The notes: generated by a model not told the origin, from the sequence alone. DNA of 64,000 nucleotides from JBBCJT01 sp037190665 (GCA_037190665.1 JBBCJT010000137.1:1-64000); one strand, 5' to 3'. Positions 8,925 through 17,695 are shown, counted from the stretch's first letter. Numbers and translations are program-made.

Positions 8925-9701
8925 TTAGCGGCGCAGGAAAGCGAGCACACGCTCCAGCGCATCCGCCCGCGCGGCCGGATCGCCGCCGACATGCACGCTG
9001 CCGTCGGCGTTCTGGCTGCGCGGTATGTTCCGCAGCACGCGCAGCGGGACCGGGGCGTCGAAATCGTGGAACGCCCTGGGATAGGCGTGGAACGTTATGC
9101 CCTCGGCTGCCCGCGCGAGGTCCCGGCAGGGGGCCACCGGGGTCCAGTCATCGGCCTCGCCGATCAGGATCAGCAGCGGCGCGACAGGGCGCAGGCCGGC
9201 CCGGCCCCGGCAGCCGGGATAGAGGGCGACCATGCTGCGGATCAGCGCGTTCCCGTTGTCGGCAGCCGCCCGGGCGGCCGTCAGCACCGTGCTGCCGCCA
9301 TCGGACCAGCCGAGCAGGGCGACCCCGCCCGTCGGAATTCCCGGCTGCGCCGCCAGCCAGCGGGCGGCGGCGAGCGCATCGCCGCGCCGCATCGCCCGAT
9401 AGCCGCGCGCGCGATCGCGGACCCGGCACTGCGACCCGAGGCCGCGCGGGCCGAAGCTGTCCGGGAACAGTACGGCATGGCCGGCCCCGGTCAGCGCCGC
9501 CTCCCACTGCCGGTCGCGTGCCGGGAAGGCGCCGCCGCAGCCATGCAGGGCGACCACGCCAGGCGCGGATGGCGCGCCGGCGGCGGGGCGGGCCAGCCGC
9601 GCGGTCAGCATCGTGCCGTCCGGGGCAGGGATCGACACGGTCTCCGCGCGGCAGGCCGCCCCGAGGACGAGCAGCAGCGCCAGCAGGCGGGCCGGGGACA
9701 T
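8925..9701 (-). CDS. Dienelactone hydrolase family protein, exported
   Basis: An alpha/beta hydrolase of 258 residues. The chosen ATG (9701) gives a signal peptide (MSPARLLALLLVLGAACRA); the longer frame upstream runs into the divergent gene. The oxyanion region HGCGGAF, the nucleophile elbow GWSDGG (Ser in place of the Cys of true dienelactone hydrolases), an acid region GEADDWTPV and a His in FHDFDAPV complete the catalytic set. The substrate is unknown; probably an ester or lactone outside the cytoplasm. It lies 74 bp upstream of the peptide-binding-protein gene, same strand, but may be transcribed separately. Confidence 0.82.
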   Translation of the reverse strand: MSPARLLALLLVLGAACRAETVSIPAPDGTMLTARLARPAAGAPSAPGVVALHGCGGAFPARDRQWEAALTGAGHAVLFPDSFGPRGLGSQCRVRDRARGYRAMRRGDALAAARWLAAQPGIPTGGVALLGWSDGGSTVLTAARAAADNGNALIRSMVALYPGCRGRAGLRPVAPLLILIGEADDWTPVAPCRDLARAAEGITFHAYPRAFHDFDAPVPLRVLRNIPRSQNADGSVHVGGDPAARADALERVLAFLRR

Positions 9702-9780
9702 GGCGGGAGCTTCGCGCGCCCGCCATCGCGCCGCCAGCCAGCCGCTTGAAGCGACGCGGCGGCGGGCGCAGACACGCGGC

Positions 9781-10743
9781 ATGAGCAGGTTGCGCATCGG
9801 TATCGCAGGCGCCGGCCATTTCGGCCGCTTCCACACGCTGAAGGCGGCGAAGGGGGCGCGGTTCGACCTCATCGGCATCCATGACCTCGACCCCGCCCGC
9901 GCCGCTTCGGTGGCGGCGGAGGCCGGTACGCGGGTGATGCCGCTCGGCGCGCTGATCGAGGCCGCCGAGGCGGTGATCGTCGCCGCCCCGGCCGCCGCGC
10001 ACTACGACATCGCCGTGGGCGTGCTCGCCGCCGGCAGGCACGTCTTCATCGAGAAGCCCATCGCCGCGACGGTGGAGCAGGCCGAGGCGCTGATCCGTCT
10101 CGCCGCGGAGCGGAAGCGCGTGCTGCAGGTCGGCCATCTCGAACGCTTTTCCGCCGCCAGCGGCGCGCTGGCCGGCAGGCTCGGCGCACCGCTGTTCATC
10201 GAGGCGACGCGCGTCGCACCCTTCAAGCCGCGTGGCACCGATGTGTCGGTGGTGATGGACATCATGATCCACGACATCGACCTGATCGTGCACCTGATGG
10301 GCGGGCTGCCGGCGCGTGTTGAGGCGATCGGCGCGCCGGTCGTCTCCGCGCTGCCGGACATGTGCGACGCGCGTCTGTCCTGGGCGGACGGGCGCGCGGC
10401 GGTGGTGCGCGGCAGCCGCATCTCGCCGGCGACCGAACGGCGCATGCGGCTGTGGGCGGCGGACGGGTATGCGAGCCTCGACATGGCCGCGCGCGCGCTG
10501 ACGCTGGTGCGCAGGGGCGAGGGGCGGGCGGGCGCGCCGGGCTTCGGGGCCGAGACCGTGTCCTGGCAGGATGCGGACGCGATCGAGGCCGAACAGGTCG
10601 CCTTCGCCGCAGCCTGCCTCGACGGTGCGCCGGTGGTGGTGGACGGCAAGGCGGGGCGCGATGCGCTCGCCTGCGCGCTGATGGTCGAAGCGGCGATGGC
10701 GGACAGCGCCGCGCGGCTGGCCGCCTCAGGGCTGATCGAGTAG
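9781..10743 (+). CDS. gnnA: Gfo/Idh/MocA dehydrogenase, probable UDP-GlcNAc 3-dehydrogenase (GnnA type)
   Basis: A 320-residue NAD-dependent sugar dehydrogenase. Residues 5-15 hold the nucleotide-binding loop (GIAGAGHFG), EKPIAATVEQAEALI is the family's catalytic Lys region, and VGHLERFS, MDIMIHDIDLI and RGSRISP follow the pattern of the GnnA subgroup, which oxidises UDP-GlcNAc at C3 so that GnnB can add an amino group for 2,3-diamino lipid A. Its end overlaps the end of lpxB by 18 bp on the other strand, and neighbourhood with lpx genes supports the call. No gnnB transaminase is in the window. The general family is certain; the specific reaction is inferred. Confidence 0.7.
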   Translation: MSRLRIGIAGAGHFGRFHTLKAAKGARFDLIGIHDLDPARAASVAAEAGTRVMPLGALIEAAEAVIVAAPAAAHYDIAVGVLAAGRHVFIEKPIAATVEQAEALIRLAAERKRVLQVGHLERFSAASGALAGRLGAPLFIEATRVAPFKPRGTDVSVVMDIMIHDIDLIVHLMGGLPARVEAIGAPVVSALPDMCDARLSWADGRAAVVRGSRISPATERRMRLWAADGYASLDMAARALTLVRRGEGRAGAPGFGAETVSWQDADAIEAEQVAFAAACLDGAPVVVDGKAGRDALACALMVEAAMADSAARLAASGLIE

Positions 10744-11847
10744 CGCCAGCACCTCGGCGGCGGCCGCCTCGCTGGGCAGGCCGGAGGGCGCACGAAGCGC
10801 CTCGCGCACCTTCGCGAAGGCGGCGCGCTGGGCGGTGCCCTCGCGTTCGAGCAGCCGCCGGAGCGTCGCCGCGAGCTTCTCCGGCGCGCAGTCCTGCTGG
10901 ATCAGCTCCGGCACCACCTCGCGGTCCGACAGGAGGTTCACGAGGCTCGCGTACTTCACCGTCACCATGCGCCGGACCAGGATCGCCGTGAGGGGGTTTG
11001 CGCGGTAGGCGATCAGGTGCGGCACGTCCGCGACCGCGAGTTCCAGAGAGGACGTGCCCGATTTCGCCAGTGCCACCGACGCGGCGGCGAAGGCGTCGTG
11101 CTTGGCCTGCTCGCCTTCCACGAGGATCGGCGGTGTTGTCCAGGCGAAGCTGCGCACCGTCTCGGCGACGGCGGGCGCGACCGGCACCACTGGCACGATG
11201 TCCGGAATGCGCGCGATGGCGTCCGCGAAGGGCGTGAGCAGCCGGCGCACTTCTCCGGGGCGCGACCCGGGCATCACGATCACCACGCGCGCGTCGTCCG
11301 CCAGCCCGTGCTGCGCGCGGAACCGCCCGGCGTCACCGCCGCCGGCGCCGCTCTCCAGCACCGGATGGCCCACGAACCGCGCTTCCAGCCCGTGGCGGGC
11401 GAAGAATTCCGGCTCGAACGGCAGCAGGCAGAGCAGGCGGTCCCACAGGCCCGGATACTTGCGCACGCGCCCCTGCCGCCACGCCCAGACCTGCGGGGCG
11501 ACGTACTGGATGCGGCGGATGCCGAGCGGGGCGACGCGCTTCAGCACGCGCAGGCCGAAGCCGGGCGAGTCGATGGTGACCACCACATCGGGCCGGCGCG
11601 CGGCGATGTCGGCGACGGTCTCGGCCAGCCGCCGTTTCACCAGCCGCAGCTTCGGGATCACCTCCAGCAGCCCCATCAGCGCGAGTTCGCGATGGTCGAA
11701 CAGGCTCGTCACGCCCTGCTCCGCCATGCGGGGTCCGCCGACGCCGGCGAAGGCCAGATCGGGGCGTGCGCGACGCAGCGCCGCGATCAGACGCGCGCCG
11801 AGGATGTCGCCCGATGCCTCGCCGGCGACGAGATAGATGAGGCTCAT
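10726..11847 (-). CDS. lpxB: Lipid-A-disaccharide synthase LpxB
   Basis: A 373-residue glycosyltransferase (family GT19) of the lipid A pathway; it joins UDP-diacylglucosamine and lipid X at the inner face of the membrane. Recognisable parts are the start LIYLVAGEASGDILGARLI, FAGVGGPRM, YVAPQVWAWRQGR, VIVMPGSRPGEVRR and ALAKSGTSSLELA. The ATG at 11847 overlaps the stop of the upstream amidase gene (ATGA); the open frame beyond it lies in that gene and is rejected. Here lpxB sits apart from lpxA/lpxI, next to a gnnA candidate. Confidence 0.96.
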   Translation of the reverse strand: MSLIYLVAGEASGDILGARLIAALRRARPDLAFAGVGGPRMAEQGVTSLFDHRELALMGLLEVIPKLRLVKRRLAETVADIAARRPDVVVTIDSPGFGLRVLKRVAPLGIRRIQYVAPQVWAWRQGRVRKYPGLWDRLLCLLPFEPEFFARHGLEARFVGHPVLESGAGGGDAGRFRAQHGLADDARVVIVMPGSRPGEVRRLLTPFADAIARIPDIVPVVPVAPAVAETVRSFAWTTPPILVEGEQAKHDAFAAASVALAKSGTSSLELAVADVPHLIAYRANPLTAILVRRMVTVKYASLVNLLSDREVVPELIQQDCAPEKLAATLRRLLEREGTAQRAAFAKVREALRAPSGLPSEAAAAEVLALLDQP

Positions 11848-12707
11848 GCGAAACCGTGCGGTTGCGCCGCCGGGACGGCGGATGGCCAGTCGGCGTGGTT
11901 GCGCACGTCCCCATCGTCGCGCACGCGCGTCACGACGGCCGGGTCGAGCGCCGCATGCACCCATTGCGCCGCGTCCATCGCGCCGCGCGCCAGCACGCCA
12001 TCCTCGGGAAAGCCGCGGTCGCAGGGGCCGAACACCGCCGCGTAGCCGCGATTGGTGTCCAGTCCGGCGGACCATGGCGCGCTGCCGACGGTCGGCGCGA
12101 TGGCGATCAGGCACTGATTCTCGATGGCCCGCGCGCGGGCGGCGAGGCGGACGCGGTTGAAGCCCGCGACCGTGTCGGTGCACGTCGGTACGAGGATCAG
12201 CCACGCGCCCGCCTCCACCTGCACACGTACCAGCGGCGCGAACTCCACGTCGTAGCAGATGGCGATGCCGATCCTTCCCCATGGCGTGTCGAACACGCCG
12301 GGCGGCGCGCCGGCGGACAGCGACCACGGGCCGGCATCGAAGCGCGTCGGCCGGTGCTTGTCCTGCCATGCGATCCGGCCGTCCGGCGCGATCAGCGGCG
12401 CGGCGTTGACCGTCGCATTGCCGCGCCGAACCGGCAGCGATCCGCCGAGCAGCCAGCACCCGTGCCGCATGGCGCAGTCGCGCAGCGTGGCCACGATCTC
12501 CGGCCCGGCCTCACGCACCGCCGCAATCTCGCCCGCCGCGTCGCCCTCCCGCCCGCACAGCGCCACGCCGAGTTCGACGCAGGCATATTCCGGCAGCACC
12601 AGCAGCTCGGCGTCGCCCGTGCGCGCGATCCAGGCATCGAGCTTGTCGCGCCAGGCGGCGATGGAGGCAGGGCGTTCGATCGGATACTGCGCAAGCGCAA
12701 GCCGCAT
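11844..12707 (-). CDS. Carbon-nitrogen hydrolase (nitrilase superfamily amidase)
   Basis: A 287-residue amidase-like enzyme with the full Glu-Lys-Cys triad: Glu40 in LVLPEY, Lys117 in QDKHRPT and Cys151 in IAICYDVEF. The family hydrolyses C-N bonds in amides such as omega-amides or N-carbamyl compounds. It overlaps lpxB (ATGA) and the acetyltransferase upstream (TGATG), so all three are probably one transcript. The RAARAIENQCL region fits the amidase branch. The substrate is not evident. Confidence 0.88.
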   Translation of the reverse strand: MRLALAQYPIERPASIAAWRDKLDAWIARTGDAELLVLPEYACVELGVALCGREGDAAGEIAAVREAGPEIVATLRDCAMRHGCWLLGGSLPVRRGNATVNAAPLIAPDGRIAWQDKHRPTRFDAGPWSLSAGAPPGVFDTPWGRIGIAICYDVEFAPLVRVQVEAGAWLILVPTCTDTVAGFNRVRLAARARAIENQCLIAIAPTVGSAPWSAGLDTNRGYAAVFGPCDRGFPEDGVLARGAMDAAQWVHAALDPAVVTRVRDDGDVRNHADWPSAVPAAQPHGFA

Positions 12708-13306
12708 CAGAGCGCCTTCGTCCAGAACGCCAACGTCTGCGTCGTCTCGCGCGGCTGGCCGATCTCGCGCCAGTCCATCCGGCAGGTCATGTCCGGCCGC
12801 GGCACGAAGCCGCGCCGTTTCCAGAACGGCACCAGATCCTGCGCATCCTTCGGCCGGCGCGGATCGGCGGGATCGCGCACCACGGCGCAGAAGGCGGCGA
12901 GGTGGCGGCCGATGCGCCTTGCATGACGCTCGCGCTGCTCGAAGAACGCCACGCCCGCGCCGCGGCCCCGATAAGCGGGCAGCAGCACGCTCTCGCCGAA
13001 ATAGGCAACGCGCTCTTCCGGGATCGTGCGCGCCCGGAAGGGCAGCGTCATGTTCGCGGGCTCCACTTCCAGCGGCAGGCAGGTGGAGGCGCCGACGGGC
13101 GTATCGCCGTCATAGGCAACGACCACCGCACCCAGCGGGCAGTCCGCGTAGCGGCGCAGGTAGCGCGCCTCGAACCCGTCATCGCCGTCGTAGAGATACG
13201 GCCAGTCGCGGAACACCGTGATGCGCAGCCGGGCGAGATCGCCCAGCAGCGGCACCAGCGCCGCGCCGGTCAGCGTCTCGATGCGGAGGGGCGGTCCGTG
13301 CTCCAT
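12707..13306 (-). CDS. GNAT-family N-acetyltransferase
   Basis: A 199-residue acyl-CoA-dependent acetyltransferase. The cofactor loop is visible as ESVLLPAYRGRGAGVAFFEQ, followed by a C-terminal FWKRRGFVPRPDMTC. The ATG at 13306 is chosen because homology-like sequence begins at LRIETLTGAALVPLLGDLAR; residues upstream in the frame are Arg/Cys-rich and unlikely. The stop overlaps the start of the amidase gene by one base. This family is often paired with amidases; the acetyl acceptor is unknown. Confidence 0.85.
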   Translation of the reverse strand: MEHGPPLRIETLTGAALVPLLGDLARLRITVFRDWPYLYDGDDGFEARYLRRYADCPLGAVVVAYDGDTPVGASTCLPLEVEPANMTLPFRARTIPEERVAYFGESVLLPAYRGRGAGVAFFEQRERHARRIGRHLAAFCAVVRDPADPRRPKDAQDLVPFWKRRGFVPRPDMTCRMDWREIGQPRETTQTLAFWTKAL

Positions 13307-13347
13307 GCGCCGTGCATAGGGGCGGGCCCGCCGCGCGGCAATGCGCC

Positions 13348-13380
13348 CATACCGGCCGGCCATCTGGCCGAGCCGGTATG
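13348..13380. repeat. Long imperfect hairpin between XRE and GNAT genes
   Basis: CATACCGGC (13348-13356) pairs with GCCGGTATG (13372-13380), and inside it GGCC(ATCT)GGCC pairs again. The element begins about 40 bp upstream of the acetyltransferase start and lies 93 bp after the XRE-regulator stop. It may end the regulator transcript or bind a protein; there is no T-run. Confidence 0.55.
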
Positions 13381-13472
13381 AGCCCTTGTTTCGCGCGCAG
13401 CCGCCACGCCAACCCTGCGCGCGGATACCGTTCGCCTTGGCGATGAAAGCCCGTCGGCAAGGCTCGGCGGTA

Positions 13473-14255
13473 TCAGCCCGGCAGCAGGCGGCGCAGCGCC
13501 TCGGCCGTGGCGGCATCGGCGGGCAGGAAGGTCTCGATCGCAAGCTCGGCCAGTGTGATGTCCACCGGCGTGCCGAACACGGTGATGGTGCTGATGAAGC
13601 TCAGCTCCCCGGCGTCGGTGCGCAGCCGCAGCGGCACGACGATGCCGCCGTGGTCCGCCGCGGGGGCGGGATCGGGGCGGCGGGGGCGCAACTCCTCGGC
13701 CAGGGCGGCGAGCGCGGCATCGCCCGTGGTCTCCGCCTGCCGCCGCAGCCGGTGGAGCAGATGCGCGCGCCATTCGGGCAGGTTCGCGATGCGCGGCGCC
13801 AGCCCCTCCGGATCGAGGGCGAGCCGCATCACGTTCACCGGCGGCGCGAGCAGGCGCGGCGCGATGCCGGCGAGCAGCGGGGCGACGGCGCGGTTGGCGG
13901 CGACCAGCGTCCAGTGCCGGTCGACCGCGAGCGCTGGAAAGGGTTCGTGCGCGGCGAGCACACGCTCCACCGCCTGTCGTGCTGCGGCCAGCGCGGGGTC
14001 GTCCAGCCGCCGTTCGGGGAACTGCGGCGCGAAGCCGGCGGCGAGCAGCATGCGGTTGCGCTCCCGTAGCGGCACGTCCAGCCGGTCGGCGAGGTGCAGC
14101 ACCATCTCCCGGCTGGGGCGCGACTTGCCGGTCTCGACGTAGGAGAGGTGGCGGGTGGAGATCTCCGCCTCCAGCGCGAGGTCGAGCTGCGACAGGTGCC
14201 GCCGCTGCCGCCACTCCCGCAGCACCTCGCCGATCGGGGGGCTGATCTGGTTCAT
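13473..14255 (-). CDS. XRE-family transcriptional regulator with MmyB-like ligand domain
   Basis: A 260-residue DNA-binding protein. Residues 8-62 form a helix-turn-helix of the Cro/XRE type (LREWRQRRHLSQLDLALEAE, then HLSYVETGKSRPSREMV). The rest matches the MmyB-like C-terminal domain (FPALAVDRHWTLVAANRAVA, NVMRLALDPEGLAP, LPEWRAHLLHRLRRQA) thought to bind fatty-acid-like ligands. A good ribosome site (GGGAGGCAGGC) precedes the ATG. Targets may be the neighbouring genes or itself. Confidence 0.92.
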   Translation of the reverse strand: MNQISPPIGEVLREWRQRRHLSQLDLALEAEISTRHLSYVETGKSRPSREMVLHLADRLDVPLRERNRMLLAAGFAPQFPERRLDDPALAAARQAVERVLAAHEPFPALAVDRHWTLVAANRAVAPLLAGIAPRLLAPPVNVMRLALDPEGLAPRIANLPEWRAHLLHRLRRQAETTGDAALAALAEELRPRRPDPAPAADHGGIVVPLRLRTDAGELSFISTITVFGTPVDITLAELAIETFLPADAATAEALRRLLPG

Positions 14256-14303
14256 GCCTGCCTCCCTATGATGCGGGATGCGGCGGCGCCATGACCCCGG
14301 AGG

Positions 14304-15197
14304 TCATGGCCACAGCCACGCCGCCCCGCGCACGCCGGAACTGTCGCCGTGCTTCGCCTTCAGCACCGGGGTGGTCGTCACGTCGCTGAACACGTAGCGC
14401 GGCAGCAGCTTCGGCACCGCGTCGTACAGATGCGCCATGTTCGACAGCCCGCCGCCGAGCACGATCGCCTCGGGGTCGATCAGGTTGATCACGGCGGCGA
14501 GCCCGCGCGCGAGCCGGTCGGCATGGCGTTCGAGGGCCGCGATGGCCCGCGCCTCCCCGGCGGCCGCGCGGCCGGGGATGGAGGTCGCGTCGCGCGCGCC
14601 CGGCCCGTCGCAATCGGCCGCGAGGCCGGTGCCGGAGACGAACACCTCCATGCAGCCGAGGCGTCCGCACCAGCAGCGCGGGCCGGGATGTTCCGCCGCC
14701 GTCATCCAGGGCAGGGGGTTGTGCCCCCATTCGCCGGCCACGCCGTGCCGGCCCTCGACGATGCGCCCGCCCATCACCACTCCGCCGCCGCAGCCGGTGC
14801 CGAGGATGACCCCGAACACGTTGCCGAGTCCCGCGGCCGCACCGTCCGACGCCTCGGACAGCGCGAGGCAGTTGGCGTCGTTGGCCACGCGCACCGGCCG
14901 CCCGATCGCGGCGGCGAGGTCGCGGTCGAGCGGCCTGCCGTTCAGGCATTGCGTGTTGGCCCCCTTCACCAGCCCGGTCGCGGGGCTGATGCAGCCGGGA
15001 ATGCCGACGCCCACGCTGCCCGCCCCGCCGGCGGTCTGCTCCGCCCCGCGCACCAGCCCCGCGATGGCGGCGATGATGTCGTCATAGCCCTTGGGCGTGG
15101 CGATGCGCGTGCGATGGCGCTCCGCGCCGTCGGGGCCGAGGGCGACGATCTCGGTCTTGGTGCCGCCGAGATCGACGCCGAAGCGGATGGATGCCAT
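14304..15197 (-). CDS. ROK-family sugar kinase (fructokinase/glucokinase-like)
   Basis: A 297-residue cytoplasmic kinase that phosphorylates hexoses or amino sugars. It starts with the phosphate-binding FGVDLGGTKTE, has GVGIPGCISPATGL, a GTGCGGGVV loop, the catalytic-region EWGHNPLPW, and the zinc site CWCGRLGCME near residues 172-182. The length is usual for ROK kinases. Shorter of two frame starts chosen because the ROK motif begins three residues after ATG 15197. Specificity (fructose, glucose or N-acetylglucosamine) cannot be fixed. It is divergent from tusA, 62 bp away. Confidence 0.9.
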   Translation of the reverse strand: MASIRFGVDLGGTKTEIVALGPDGAERHRTRIATPKGYDDIIAAIAGLVRGAEQTAGGAGSVGVGIPGCISPATGLVKGANTQCLNGRPLDRDLAAAIGRPVRVANDANCLALSEASDGAAAGLGNVFGVILGTGCGGGVVMGGRIVEGRHGVAGEWGHNPLPWMTAAEHPGPRCWCGRLGCMEVFVSGTGLAADCDGPGARDATSIPGRAAAGEARAIAALERHADRLARGLAAVINLIDPEAIVLGGGLSNMAHLYDAVPKLLPRYVFSDVTTTPVLKAKHGDSSGVRGAAWLWP

Positions 15198-15259
15198 CGG
15201 CCGAACTTGGCGAAGGCGGGTGACTTGCTCAAGCGCCCGTCCGGGCCGAGATTTGGCGC

Positions 15260-15511
15260 ATGAGCGATATCGAGCTCGACGTGAAGGGTATGAGCTGCCC
15301 GCTGCCGGTGCTGCGCGCGAACCGCGAGCTGCGCAGGATGCCACCCGGCGCGCGGCTGCGCGTGCTCGCGACCGACCCTGCCTCGGTCGCGGATTTCCGA
15401 GCCTTCTGCCGCGAGACCGGCCACGCGCTGGTGGCCTTCAGTGAGGATGGCGGCATTTTTCGTTTCACCATTAGACGCCGGGCGACGGATCCCGCGCCCG
15501 TGGAGGGATAA
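15260..15511 (+). CDS. tusA: TusA/SirA-family sulfur carrier
   Basis: An 83-residue sulfur carrier. Cys13 in [10 protein letters not shown] is the persulfide-bearing residue of the CPxP motif; the rest follows the family ([27 protein letters not shown]). TusA proteins pass sulfur to tRNA thiolation, molybdenum cofactor or sulfur-oxidation systems. Its TAA stop overlaps the ATG of the HDAC-like gene (TAATG), so both are translated from one message. Confidence 0.92.
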   Translation: MSDIELDVKGMSCPLPVLRANRELRRMPPGARLRVLATDPASVADFRAFCRETGHALVAFSEDGGIFRFTIRRRATDPAPVEG

Positions 15512-16443
15512 TGCCGGTTGCGCTGTTCACCCATCCTGCCTGCCTCGATCACGACAACGGTATCGCGCATCCCGAATGCGCCGACCGGATTCGCCGCGTC
15601 ATGGGCGCGCTCGATCATCGCGACTTTCAGGACCTGCTGAGGGAGGAGGCGCCGCAGGCCACGGCCGAACAGCTCGCGCGCGCGCATCCCCGCGAATACG
15701 TGGACGCGCTCCTCGCGATCCGACCGGAGCCGGACGACTGGGTGCAGATCGACCCCGACACGCGCATGACGCGCGGCAGCGCGGAGGCGGCGCGGCGGGC
15801 GGCAGGCGCGGGGTGCGCGGGGGTGGACGCGGTGCAGGAAGGCTGGGCGCGCGCCGCGTTCTGCGCCGTGCGCCCGCCCGGGCATCACGCCGAGTACCGC
15901 CGGCCGATGGGCTTCTGCCTGTTCAACAACGCCGCCGTCGCCGCCCACCACGCGCGCGACCGCTGGGGGCTGGAGAAGGTCGCGGTGGTGGATTTCGACG
16001 TGCACCACGGCAACGGCACGGAAGACATCTTCCGCGACGATCCGCACCTGTTCTACGCCTCCTCCCACCAGTTCCCCTGCTATCCGGGCACCGGGGAGAC
16101 GGGCACGCATGGCGTTGCCGAGAACATCGTCGATGTGGGGCTGGAGCCGGGATCGGACGGCCGCGCCTTCCGCCACGCCTGGGACGGCACGCTGCTGCCC
16201 GCGCTCGATGCCTTCGCGCCGGACCTGCTGATCATCTCGGCCGGATTCGATGCGCATCGCGCCGATCCGCTCGCGCAGTTGCGAGTGGATATCCCGGATT
16301 TCGTCTGGCTCACCGAACGGCTGATGGAGATCGCGGACCGCCGCTGCGGCGGGCGCATCGTGAGTATGCTGGAGGGTGGCTACAACCTCGACGCACTCGC
16401 CGCATCGGCGGCGGCGCATGTGCGGGCGCTGTTGAGGGTGTAG
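15511..16443 (+). CDS. Histone-deacetylase-superfamily protein (deacetylase / acetylpolyamine amidohydrolase-like)
   Basis: A 310-residue zinc amidohydrolase of the arginase/deacetylase fold. Key parts are the paired His in [15 protein letters not shown] (about 125-140), the metal-binding [10 protein letters not shown] (about 160-169), and [15 protein letters not shown] near residue 245. Bacterial members remove acetyl groups from polyamines, acetoin or protein lysines; the substrate here is open. It follows tusA with an overlapping stop/start. An inverted-repeat pair follows its end and may terminate the transcript. Confidence 0.92.
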   Translation: MPVALFTHPACLDHDNGIAHPECADRIRRVMGALDHRDFQDLLREEAPQATAEQLARAHPREYVDALLAIRPEPDDWVQIDPDTRMTRGSAEAARRAAGAGCAGVDAVQEGWARAAFCAVRPPGHHAEYRRPMGFCLFNNAAVAAHHARDRWGLEKVAVVDFDVHHGNGTEDIFRDDPHLFYASSHQFPCYPGTGETGTHGVAENIVDVGLEPGSDGRAFRHAWDGTLLPALDAFAPDLLIISAGFDAHRADPLAQLRVDIPDFVWLTERLMEIADRRCGGRIVSMLEGGYNLDALAASAAAHVRALLRV

Positions 16444-16750
16444 TCCGCAAACGTGGCCACGCCTCCCGCCGCGTGCGGGAAGCTCTGCGGAAAGGCAAGC
16501 ACGGTCACGCGACGTTCCCTCTCCCGCCCGGCGGGAGAGGGAGGGGCGCGGGAGGGTGAGGGCCTGCGCGCAGGCGAAACCACGCCCTCACGCTGACGGA
16601 AGCACCCTCACCCCGGCCCTCTCCCGCAAGCGGGAGAGGGGGAAGCAGCGCAGCCGTTTCGCAAAGCTCCTGCGTGCGCAGGATAAGGATCTCGCGCGAC
16701 GCTGCTTGCCTCTTTCTAGCGAACAAGCGGCGGCGAGCGCCGCCGGCGCA
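16444..16750. repeat. Intergenic region with REP-like inverted-repeat doublet
   Basis: 307 bp between two convergent genes and no believable CDS. It holds two copies of a G+C-rich palindrome: CCCTCTCCCGC-(3)-GCGGGAGAGGG at 16517-16541 and CCCTCTCCCGC-(2)-GCGGGAGAGGG at 16617-16640. The flanks (GGGTGAGGG after the first; ACCCTCACCCC before the second) are inverted to each other, so the two units face each other as in a REP doublet. A separate 14-bp palindrome GCCTGCGCGCAGGC lies at 16562-16575. It may serve as a two-way terminator. Confidence 0.8.
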
Positions 16751-17695
16751 TCAGAGCGCCGCGATCCGGCTCCACAGCAGATCGAAGAACCCGTCCGCAT
16801 CCAGCGTCCACAGCACGGTCGCATTCGGCGCCCGATCCGTGACGGACCAGAAATCCGCAACCGTCTGGCCGTAGCAGAGCCCCGGCGTCAGCTCGACCTG
16901 CACGTTGGCGCGGCGCGTGCCGAACAGGGACGGGTGCAGCAGGTACGCAATCACGCAGGGATCGTGCAGCGGGCCTCCGGGCGCGCCGTACCGGGCCGGG
17001 TCGTTGCGGTCGTAGAAGGCGATCAGCTCCGCCGCAGCCATGGTCAGCCGCCCGCCCATCGCCCGCAGCGCCGCGACGCGCGCGGGCGTGGCGAGCGCCT
17101 GGAACGTGACGTCGATGGGGGCCAGCACCACCTCCGCCCCGCTCGCCAGCACGATCTGCGCGGCGTGCGGATCGGCGAGCACGTTGAACTCCGCCGTCGG
17201 TGTCCGGTTGCCGCCCTGCGCGAACGCACCGCCCATGGCGATGACGCGCGCGATGCCGGCGACGAGGCCCGGATCACGCGCCAGCGCGACCGCGACATTG
17301 GTCATCGGCCCGGTCACGCAAAGCTCGATCTTCTCGTCGCGCGCGATGGCCGCTTCCAGCGTCGCGGTGATCACGTCCACCGCATGGCCGGGCGCGACCT
17401 TCGCGCGGGGTTCGGGCAGCAGCGAACCGCCGAGCCCGCCCGCGCCGCTGTACTTGCCGCGCCATACCGGCCCCAGCAGCGGGCGGACGCAGCCGGCATG
17501 GACCGGAATGTCGTCGCGGCCCGCGAGGGCCAGCACGCGCAGGGCGTTCGCCGAAGTCAGCGCGCCATCGACATTGCCGGCCACCGTGGTGATGGCGCGG
17601 ATCTCGATCTCCGGGGAGGCAAGCGCGAGCAGCAGCGCGATCGCGTCATCCACGCCGGGATCGCAGTCGAACAGGACCGGGATCGGGGCCGCCAC
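16751..17695 (-). CDS. Nucleoside hydrolase (IunH family)
   Basis: A 314-residue enzyme that splits nucleosides into base and ribose. The calcium-binding signature DCDPGVDDA sits at residues 10-18, with TVAGNVDGALTSANALRVL, VTGPMTNVAVAL, GGNRTPTAEFNVLADP and HDPCVIAYLLHP following. The start is a GTG just before this conserved region. The gene is 7 bp after a solute-binding-protein gene on the same strand, suggesting uptake of a nucleoside-like compound followed by hydrolysis. Confidence 0.94.
   Translation of the reverse strand: MAAPIPVLFDCDPGVDDAIALLLALASPEIEIRAITTVAGNVDGALTSANALRVLALAGRDDIPVHAGCVRPLLGPVWRGKYSGAGGLGGSLLPEPRAKVAPGHAVDVITATLEAAIARDEKIELCVTGPMTNVAVALARDPGLVAGIARVIAMGGAFAQGGNRTPTAEFNVLADPHAAQIVLASGAEVVLAPIDVTFQALATPARVAALRAMGGRLTMAAAELIAFYDRNDPARYGAPGGPLHDPCVIAYLLHPSLFGTRRANVQVELTPGLCYGQTVADFWSVTDRAPNATVLWTLDADGFFDLLWSRIAAL

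Noticed and set aside
10726..12459. lpxB with a start at 12459 (577 residues)
   Set aside because: The added part lies out of frame in the amidase gene; LpxB homology begins at 11847 with an ATGA overlap.
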